In this document: in pieces, positions 20,817 through 27,637 of the stretch | Numbering within the stretch: the first letter of the stretch is position 1 | How the letters are laid out: each line of letters begins with the position of its first letter | NCBI RefSeq assembly: GCF_011806575.1 | Contig: NZ_JAATOO010000009.1 | Location: 1 to 64,000 of the forward strand | Source: Vibrio hepatarius | Lineage (GTDB): Bacteria; Pseudomonadota; Gammaproteobacteria; Enterobacterales; Vibrionaceae | Direction: 5' to 3' | Length of the DNA: 64,000 nt | Position numbers and translations under genes: made by a program | Notes under the pieces: generated by a model | Database searches by the model: none | Told to the model about the DNA's origin: nothing | What the model saw: the letters and a program-made list of their open reading frames with translations, nothing else

Positions 20817-20868
20817 GAAGCAAGTCACATTACATAGAGTCAAAATTTTTTTTGTCTTTATTTTTTAG

Positions 20869-20883
20869 TGAAACGATGTTTCA
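20869..20883. promoter_or_regulatory. KdgR-type box before kduD (perfect palindrome)
   Basis: TGAAACGATGTTTCA has fully symmetric 6-base arms around a 3-base centre. It lies 64 bases before the kduD start in a 130-base spacer after galT, which implies a separate promoter for kduD. Confidence 0.8.
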
Positions 20884-20946
20884 ATATAATGGAATTTGCG
20901 TTTTCTTTTTTGAGAAGGGGCAAGCAACAAAAAAGGTAAAATAAAA

Positions 20947-21708
20947 ATGGTATTAGATGCTTTTAATCTAGAAGGTAAAGTTGCGTTGGTAACGGGTTGT
21001 AATACCGGGCTAGGGCAAGGCATGGCTGTTGCACTTGCTCAAGCGGGTTGTGACATTGTTGGCGTGAACTATTCAGACGCGGAAGACACGCCAAGCTTAG
21101 TTGAAGCGACGGGTAGAAAATTCCACCCAATCACGGCTGATCTCAGCGATCACTCGGTGATTCCTTCTGTGATCGAGCAGGCGGTTAGCCTTGCAGGTCG
21201 TGTTGACGTTTTGGTCAATAATGCCGGTATTATCCGCCGTGAAGATGCGATCGATTTCAGCGAGAAAGACTGGGATGACGTGATGGATCTGAACGTTAAG
21301 ACGGTGTTTTTCTTAAGCCAAGCGGTCGCAAGACAGTTCAAAGCACAAAATACTGGCGGCAAGATCATCAACATCGCTTCGATGCTTTCCTTCCAGGGTG
21401 GTATTCGCGTGCCTTCTTACACCGCATCTAAGAGCGCCGTTATGGGTATTACTCGTTTGCTTGCTAACGAATGGGCAGCGCAAGGCGTTAACATTAACGC
21501 GATTGCGCCTGGTTACATGGCAACTAATAACACTGCAGCACTACGTGCAGATGAAGAACGTAACCAAGCCATTTTAGAACGTATTCCTGCTCAACGATGG
21601 GGTTTACCAAGTGACTTAGCTGGCCCGGTGGTCTTTTTGGCATCACCTGCCTCCGATTATGTCAACGGTTACACCGTGGCGGTCGATGGCGGTTGGCTGG
21701 CACGATAA
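20947..21708 (+). CDS. kduD: 2-dehydro-3-deoxy-D-gluconate 5-dehydrogenase
   Basis: 253-aa classical SDR that reduces 2,5-diketo-3-deoxygluconate to KDG with NAD(P)H, the step between KduI and KdgK. Visible: TGCNTGLGQG cofactor loop, NNAGI, the catalytic Ser in ASMLSFQGG, and YTASKSAV with Tyr and Lys. The C-terminus VNGYTVAVDGGWLAR is typical. A KdgR box precedes it and a terminator follows. Confidence 0.93.
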   Translation: MVLDAFNLEGKVALVTGCNTGLGQGMAVALAQAGCDIVGVNYSDAEDTPSLVEATGRKFHPITADLSDHSVIPSVIEQAVSLAGRVDVLVNNAGIIRREDAIDFSEKDWDDVMDLNVKTVFFLSQAVARQFKAQNTGGKIINIASMLSFQGGIRVPSYTASKSAVMGITRLLANEWAAQGVNINAIAPGYMATNNTAALRADEERNQAILERIPAQRWGLPSDLAGPVVFLASPASDYVNGYTVAVDGGWLAR

Positions 21709-21715
21709 ACAATTT

Positions 21716-21738
21716 AGGCTGCATTGCAGCCTTTTTTT
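21716..21738 (+). terminator. Terminator after kduD
   Basis: A 7-bp stem (AGGCTGC with GCAGCCT) and 3-base loop, followed by seven T residues, begins 7 bases after the kduD stop. Confidence 0.88.
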
Positions 21739-21755
21739 GAACTTAAATTTAAAAG

Positions 21756-21770
21756 TGAAAAGGTGTTTTA
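21756..21770. promoter_or_regulatory. KdgR-type box before the GH88 gene
   Basis: TGAAAAGGTGTTTTA lies right behind the kduD terminator and 108 bases before the GH88 start, so the GH88-GH112 unit should have its own KdgR-controlled promoter. Confidence 0.75.
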
Positions 21771-21877
21771 AAAAATGTGAGCAATGGTTGTGTTTGATTT
21801 TTGATAAGTCGATACACTAGAGCCATAACATTCATGAACCCTTTTCTTTGCGTTGCAAAGGTGTTGAGAGATTTTTT

Positions 21878-23047
21878 ATGACCGAAGCTATTACCTTACG
21901 TCCGTTGCCAAAAGCATTGGATGAGCAGAGAGTTATTAACCATTTACCAACGGTAGTGGAATCGATTAAGCGAAACATTCCTAAGATTGGCGAGCGTAAC
22001 CCTAAGATTGGTACTGAAAATAACCAATGGGATTACTGTGGCCAGTTCGACTGGGTATCTTCATTCTGGACAGGCGAGTTGTGGCTTTGCTACCAGATGA
22101 CCGCTGACCAACAGTTCAAAAACAGTGCAAAACTACGTAAGCGCTACTTTGCCGACATGTTGTTGGACCCATTTTGGCTAGACCACGACCTAGGTTTTCA
22201 GTACAGCTTGAGCTGCGTTGCAGACTACAACCTGACGGGCGATGAAGAATCAAAAATGATGGCGATCCGTGCGGCTGACCATCTGATTCACCGCTTCAGA
22301 AAAATTGGTGGATACATTGTCGCGTGGAACGATACCCACCCATTGGGTCCTGAAATTACTCAGGGTAAATCGATTATCGACTCGCTACAGAATACGGCCC
22401 TGCTGTTCTGGGCGGCTAAGGTAACTGGCTCTTCAGTTTATGCTCATGCAGCGAAAACTCACAGCGAGACACTGGCAAAACACATTGTCCGTGACGATTT
22501 CTCAACCTACCACTCGTTCAATTTTGATCCTGTGACTCAACAGCCGATCAAAGGCGAAACCTTCCAAGGCTATGCCGATGACTCTTGCTGGGCGCGTGGT
22601 CAATCTTGGGCGGTGCATGGTTTTGCGCAAACTTACCTATATACAGGTGAAGAAAAGTTCTTAACACTAGCGAAAAAGCTCGCTCGTTATGCGGTGGAAC
22701 AGATTACCGATGATGGTGTGCCAGTTTGGGATTACTCGCTACCAGCGGATGAGATCCAATACAAAGACAGTTCTGCTGGGGCGATTACGGCGGCAGGTCT
22801 ATTGCTGATTGCACAATGCATCGAAGACGCAGAAGAAGCCAAACAGTACCGTGATTGGGGCTTATACCTTCTGCAAGGTCTGATAGATACGTGTGACCTG
22901 ACGGGTGATGAGAATGCTCTTGGGCTATTGGCTCACGGCGCATCGTTCGTCAAAGTTGGCCTGTGCGACAACATGTTGCCATACGGTGATTACTACTACT
23001 TAGAAGCGCTGATGCGCGCCAATGGCTACCAGAACTTCTTCTGGTAA
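21878..23047 (+). CDS. GH88 unsaturated glucuronyl hydrolase
   Basis: 389-aa (alpha/alpha)6-barrel enzyme that hydrates and releases the 4,5-unsaturated uronic acid from the non-reducing end of lyase products; the free sugar then rearranges to the KduI substrate. The two key acidic residues of the family can be placed at Asp104 (in LDHDLGF) and Asp168 (in KSIIDSLQNTALLFWAAK), and CWARGQSWAVHG is also typical. No signal peptide, so it acts in the cytoplasm. ATG 21878 was chosen (GAGAG upstream) over an in-frame TTG at 21848. GH112 follows after 58 bases. Confidence 0.92.
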   Translation: MTEAITLRPLPKALDEQRVINHLPTVVESIKRNIPKIGERNPKIGTENNQWDYCGQFDWVSSFWTGELWLCYQMTADQQFKNSAKLRKRYFADMLLDPFWLDHDLGFQYSLSCVADYNLTGDEESKMMAIRAADHLIHRFRKIGGYIVAWNDTHPLGPEITQGKSIIDSLQNTALLFWAAKVTGSSVYAHAAKTHSETLAKHIVRDDFSTYHSFNFDPVTQQPIKGETFQGYADDSCWARGQSWAVHGFAQTYLYTGEEKFLTLAKKLARYAVEQITDDGVPVWDYSLPADEIQYKDSSAGAITAAGLLLIAQCIEDAEEAKQYRDWGLYLLQGLIDTCDLTGDENALGLLAHGASFVKVGLCDNMLPYGDYYYLEALMRANGYQNFFW

Positions 23048-23105
23048 TTATTCGATTTCTTACGGGGGAGTCACCCCCGTTTTACCCACATTTTTGGAGC
23101 ATATC

Positions 23106-25292
23106 ATGACCAAGATTGCCTCTCGTAAAGGTCATATGACCCTGCCTGTAGAAGTCGGTCAGGAAGACGTTGTACTGGATCTTTACCAGCGTTGGCAAGC
23201 GGATGCGTTGCGTGACAGTGACGGAACCAGCATGCCAGATTCATTGGCAGAGCAAGACAGCGACATCTACTCAGTGATGTGTCTTGTGCGCGCAGACCAA
23301 GATTACGCCAATCAGCACCCTGAATACCTTCACCGCAAATATTTGATGTCTTTCCCTGTGACCGCAATGAGTGACAGCGTGACTATTCAACCATTGGATG
23401 GTTACAGCAAAGACAAGTATGAGCTAGACGACGACAGCGAGCCTAAACAGTGGTGGGAAGTTCGTAACCGCACCACTGGCGAAGTGATCTCAGTTGACAA
23501 CTGGTCGTTTGACGCGCAGACGCAGAGCGTTGAAGTCACCAATGTTAACCGCTACCACGAGTACACAGTGACATTTATGGCTCGCCAAGTTTGGGACAGC
23601 GTGTCGATGTACAATGCGCTGACCAATGACTGGGACGGCCCAAGAATCAAGAGCCTTGATCCTTACCACCCAGAGTGTCGCGCACATCTGCTTAAGCATT
23701 TCCAACACTGGCTCGAGACGCACCCGAATACCACGGTAGTCCGCTTTACCACGTTCGCATTCCTGTTTGTGATCGATACCGGTGAGCAGAACCAAGACAT
23801 TTACCGTGACTGGACTGGTTACGGTGAAACAGTCAGCCCACGTGCGTTGCAGGATTTTGAAAAACGCTTTGGCTACAAGCTATCACCAGAAGATTTTGTC
23901 GATGCTGGTTACTACAACGGCACCTATAAAGTGCCATCACAGCAATACCGTGACTGGATGACATTCGTGCAAGAGTTTGTGGTCGAGTTCGCTGCAGAGT
24001 TGGTCAAAATGGCGCACGACGCGGGTAAGCGTACTGCGATGTTCCAAGGTGACCACTGGATCGGAACCGAACCATTCTTAGCAAGCTACCAGAAAATCGG
24101 TATCGACATTAATGTTGGTGCAGTGGAAGACGGTGTTGCGCTGCGCCGTTTGACGGATTCTGGCGGTGACCAAATCCGCGAAGCACGATTCTACCCGTAC
24201 TTCTTCCCAGATGTGTTCAGTGAAGGCAACGACCCAGTGGTAGAGTCTATGTCGAACTGGACCAAGATCCGCCGTGCGATGCTACAGAAGCCGCTTGATC
24301 GTATTGGTTACGGTGGTTATTTATCTCTGGCGAACAAGTTCCCGCACTTTATTGATCACGTTACTGATATTTCTCAGCAGTTTGGTGAGTATCTCGATAA
24401 TACTCAGCGTACGGAATCACAAAAACTGCCGGGTAAAGTGGCTGTACTCAGTGCCTGGGGTGAAGCGCGTAGCTGGTTACAGAACCAAGCTCGTGACCAG
24501 CGTTTTTACGTGCCGCCTCGTCCGGACGTGATGGAACTGGTGGGTAACAACCTGCTTGAGTGTCTGTCTGGTCTACCGTTTGATGTCGAATTCATCAGCT
24601 TTGATGACATCAAACAAAACGGTATCGACCCTGAAGTCAAAGTTATTATCAATACTGGCGACGCAAACTCTGCATGGAGTGGTGGCGAGTGCTGGGATGA
24701 CGCGGACATCATCGTTAAGTTGCGTGAGTTTGTGGCTCTAGGTGGTGGTCTACTGGGCGTATCCGACCCTTCGGCGTATCAGAAAAACGGTCGTTACTTC
24801 CAGTTGGGTGATGTATTTGGCCTAGAGAAAGAGACTTCTTTGACGATGGGCCGAGTGGCGATGCCGCTTGAAATTGCACAAGACCATTACCTAAGCCAGT
24901 TTATCACCGGCAACGAAGATTTCGGTAACGCAAGCTACGTGTACCCGCAAGCGCAGGATCTAACCGTGATCGCGGCTCAAGGTCAGCATTTAGCGTTTAC
25001 GGCGCGTAATTATGGTCAAGGCCGTGCGGTTTACCTAGGTAACCTGCCGTTCACCATGGACAACGCGCGTTTACTGCAATATGTGTTGATCTGGTTGGCG
25101 CAGCAAGAAAGCACCTCCTTTAGCTGGTTGTCGGCGAATCCGAACGTTGATGTTGCGTTTTATCCGCACACCAACAAAGCGGCGGCGGTGAACTTTAGCG
25201 ACCAAGCGCAGACCGCGACGGTGTGCAATACCGAAGGTCGCGCCATTGAAATCAGCTTAGAGCCTTATCAATGGATATGGCTGGACAATTAA
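23106..25292 (+). CDS. GH112 beta-galactoside phosphorylase (galacto-/lacto-N-biose phosphorylase family)
   Basis: 728 aa, the usual GH112 length. The family cleaves Gal-beta-1,3-HexNAc (or Gal-beta-1,4-rhamnose in one subgroup) with phosphate to give galactose-1-P. N-terminal KGHMTLPVEVG...ADALRDSDGT and the central DINVGAVEDGVALRR, FYPYFFPDVFSEGNDPV and KPLDRIGYGGYLSLANKFPHF are family blocks. No signal peptide. ATG 23106 has GGAG at proper spacing. GalT and GalE, encoded just upstream, would consume its product. Which acceptor sugar it uses cannot be settled by reading. A strong terminator follows. Confidence 0.9.
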   Translation: MTKIASRKGHMTLPVEVGQEDVVLDLYQRWQADALRDSDGTSMPDSLAEQDSDIYSVMCLVRADQDYANQHPEYLHRKYLMSFPVTAMSDSVTIQPLDGYSKDKYELDDDSEPKQWWEVRNRTTGEVISVDNWSFDAQTQSVEVTNVNRYHEYTVTFMARQVWDSVSMYNALTNDWDGPRIKSLDPYHPECRAHLLKHFQHWLETHPNTTVVRFTTFAFLFVIDTGEQNQDIYRDWTGYGETVSPRALQDFEKRFGYKLSPEDFVDAGYYNGTYKVPSQQYRDWMTFVQEFVVEFAAELVKMAHDAGKRTAMFQGDHWIGTEPFLASYQKIGIDINVGAVEDGVALRRLTDSGGDQIREARFYPYFFPDVFSEGNDPVVESMSNWTKIRRAMLQKPLDRIGYGGYLSLANKFPHFIDHVTDISQQFGEYLDNTQRTESQKLPGKVAVLSAWGEARSWLQNQARDQRFYVPPRPDVMELVGNNLLECLSGLPFDVEFISFDDIKQNGIDPEVKVIINTGDANSAWSGGECWDDADIIVKLREFVALGGGLLGVSDPSAYQKNGRYFQLGDVFGLEKETSLTMGRVAMPLEIAQDHYLSQFITGNEDFGNASYVYPQAQDLTVIAAQGQHLAFTARNYGQGRAVYLGNLPFTMDNARLLQYVLIWLAQQESTSFSWLSANPNVDVAFYPHTNKAAAVNFSDQAQTATVCNTEGRAIEISLEPYQWIWLDN

Positions 25293-25301
25293 TCTGAATA
25301 C

Positions 25302-25328
25302 AGAAGGCGCGTGAGCGCCTTCTTTTTT
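25302..25328 (+). terminator. Terminator between the GH112 and first PL8 genes
   Basis: A 9-bp GC-rich stem (AGAAGGCGC with GCGCCTTCT) with a GTGA loop and T run, only 21 bases before the next start codon. No KdgR box lies between it and the PL8 gene, so that gene may depend on read-through or on an unrecognised promoter. Confidence 0.88.
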
Positions 25329-25348
25329 ATGTAGAGGTCGAAGCTCCA

Positions 25349-27364
25349 ATGATTTCTCAGCATTTGATGAACATTCAATCTGTGGTGACCGATGAAATCA
25401 TCCGCCAACAGTATAAGGTATACCCTAAAAGCCGTTGGTATAAGCACTTACCTAATTGGCAGCAAAGCTTCTGTGATGAGAGCGGTTGGTACGATATTGA
25501 TTTGCAGGGCGCCGAGCAAGATGGCGAAGTGATGCGTACTTATCTACAGCGAGTGCTGTTGCTGGCGTGCGAGTATCATAGCAGCCAAAGCTCAGTGGCC
25601 GCAGAGCTGGTAATACAGGCACTGCAATATTGGTATCGAGTTAATCCACAAAACTGGAACTGGTGGTGGAATCAGATCGGAAAGCAACGCTTGTTGGGAC
25701 CGATAGCTTTGTTATTGTCACCAGAATTATCCCCCGCATTAAAAGCGCAATTGAGTGCTGATTTCCCAACCTGCACGACGATGACGGGCGCGAACAAAGC
25801 TGACCTTGCCCACGCTATGGCTTTCGGCGCGCTGCTAAGCAGCGATGAAACACGCTTCAAAGCGGCAATGGAAAGCATTTGCGACACGATTTGTGTGACC
25901 GAAAATGAAGGCATTCAGGCCGATTATTCTTACCAGCAACACGGCCCGCAATTGCAAAATGGTGGCTACGGTGAGTCGTTTTACAACGTGGCGCTGCCTT
26001 GGTGTTACGCCACGCACAACACGCCATTTGCATTTCCAAGACATCTTCAGTGGATACTGGGTGAATACTTCTTGCTCGGTAGCGTCTGGATGACCAGAAA
26101 TGGCCAATGGGATTACAATGTATGTGGTAGAGCGATCGCCAAACCAGATCTGGAAAAGCCTTATAGTAGCGAGACTCTTAGCACTCAAGCTCGGATGCTG
26201 AAAGCGGTCTTTCCTCAAGATGCTTGTTTATTTGATAGCTATATCGCGCACTTGAATGGTGATAGTTATCCCTTCGTTGGCTACAAGCATTTTTGGCGTT
26301 CTGATTACGCAGTCTCGGTTTCAGACCGTTACTCCGTGACGGTGAAAGCCAACTCATCGAGGACTAAACCAATCGAAACCGGTAACCAAGAAAACTTACT
26401 TGGCTATTGGTTAGGTTTTGGCAGCATGAATATTGGGGTGAATGGGTTGGAATACCGCGACATCTTCCCGATGTGGGATTGGCGGCGGATCCCAGGTGTG
26501 ACCAACCCGCAAGTCGCGATGCCCGCATATGAGTGGGGCAGAGTTGAGCAGCAAACCCATTGGACGGGCGGAGTATCAAATAGCCGTTGGGGAATTTTTA
26601 CGTTTGAGCTGGACGCACAGCAGACCCAAGCGCTGAAATCTTGGTTCTTCTTTGGAGATATTGTCGTTGCGTTGGGGGCGGGCATCCACTCCACTCATCC
26701 GCAGCCAGTCGTCACGACCGTCAACCAGTGCCATTATGAGAATCAGTTATGGCGAGACGATATCGTTGAATCTGGCGAGCTCAATGCTCACGCGCAGCAT
26801 TGGCTTCATCATGGCAACGTGGGTTATGTGTTGCACAATGCCAGTGCTGATCTGAAGTGCGAAACGCGCTCCGCTTCTTGGCAGTTGATTAACCAACATT
26901 TGAGTGACCACCGCCTAGACGCAGAAGTGTTTGAGCTGACAATTAACCATGGTGTTCGCCCAAATGATGCGAGTTATCAATATACGCTCTTACCGGGCGC
27001 AAGCGTTGAGCAAACACGGCAATACGCTAACGCTCCCAAAGCGTTAGTTGTAGCGAATAGCAAGCAAACTCAAGCGGTGCTCGTCGATAAACGCATCGGC
27101 TGTGTGTTTTATCAAGCATCGACGTTGAGCCTAGAAAGTGGATTGTCGATCCAAGTTGATCAACCGTGCGTGATTGCGTGCGAGGACGAAGCACATTGCT
27201 ATAGCCTTTCTGTGGCAACCCCAGGGCGTTTTGCTACGGTGAACATTGTAATTGTCGAACACGGTCGCGAGTACCGAACGCAAGTGAGCACCCATTCAGA
27301 CGCAGCCAGAATGGGTGAAAGTGTTCTTAGCCATATCGCAAAAAATATCAAATATTGCGCATGA
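25349..27364 (+). CDS. PL8-family polysaccharide lyase without signal peptide
   Basis: 671 aa, related to hyaluronate/chondroitin lyases. The N-terminal (alpha/alpha) toroid carries the aromatic patch Trp105-107 (NWNWWWNQIGKQ), and catalytic candidates are Asn149 (TGANKAD), His198 (QQHGPQ) and Tyr207 (GGYGESF). The beta-sandwich domains follow. Unlike the secreted paralog downstream it has no signal sequence and no C-terminal module, so it probably acts on imported oligosaccharides in the cytoplasm. The conserved RGRxISR segment reads CGRAIAK here (259-265), so cleft chemistry or specificity may differ. GAGG precedes the ATG. Confidence 0.88.
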   Translation: MISQHLMNIQSVVTDEIIRQQYKVYPKSRWYKHLPNWQQSFCDESGWYDIDLQGAEQDGEVMRTYLQRVLLLACEYHSSQSSVAAELVIQALQYWYRVNPQNWNWWWNQIGKQRLLGPIALLLSPELSPALKAQLSADFPTCTTMTGANKADLAHAMAFGALLSSDETRFKAAMESICDTICVTENEGIQADYSYQQHGPQLQNGGYGESFYNVALPWCYATHNTPFAFPRHLQWILGEYFLLGSVWMTRNGQWDYNVCGRAIAKPDLEKPYSSETLSTQARMLKAVFPQDACLFDSYIAHLNGDSYPFVGYKHFWRSDYAVSVSDRYSVTVKANSSRTKPIETGNQENLLGYWLGFGSMNIGVNGLEYRDIFPMWDWRRIPGVTNPQVAMPAYEWGRVEQQTHWTGGVSNSRWGIFTFELDAQQTQALKSWFFFGDIVVALGAGIHSTHPQPVVTTVNQCHYENQLWRDDIVESGELNAHAQHWLHHGNVGYVLHNASADLKCETRSASWQLINQHLSDHRLDAEVFELTINHGVRPNDASYQYTLLPGASVEQTRQYANAPKALVVANSKQTQAVLVDKRIGCVFYQASTLSLESGLSIQVDQPCVIACEDEAHCYSLSVATPGRFATVNIVIVEHGREYRTQVSTHSDAARMGESVLSHIAKNIKYCA

Positions 27365-27408
27365 ACGAATGTTCGCTAGCGCTAAATTTCTCTGGTTATT
27401 TTATGTAT

Positions 27409-27433
27409 TAAGGTGCTTACGCACCTTATTTTG
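27409..27433 (+). terminator. Terminator after the first PL8 gene
   Basis: An 8-bp stem (TAAGGTGC with GCACCTTA) and 4-base loop, followed by TTTTG, 45 bases after the stop codon. Confidence 0.75.
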
Positions 27434-27530
27434 TATCAAAAGGAGCGAGCTAAGATCTGTGGCAATAGTTTGTTAGCAACGAATGAATCAGATTGTTTAA
27501 AGTAAGATCAAAACCATATTTTTGCAAAAA

Positions 27531-27545
27531 TAAAATATAATTTCA
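27531..27545. promoter_or_regulatory. Weak KdgR-like box before the secreted PL8 gene
   Basis: TAAAATATAATTTCA keeps the outer A/T parts of the box but lacks the central C and G. It lies 93 bases before the start. Given the AT-rich surroundings it may be chance. Confidence 0.3.
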
Positions 27546-27637
27546 TTTTCTTGGTTGTAAGGTTATATGAGTGTTTAAAGTCGACGAAAAGAACACATCT
27601 ACCCAATTTAATAAACACCTTACGCGAGAACAATAAG

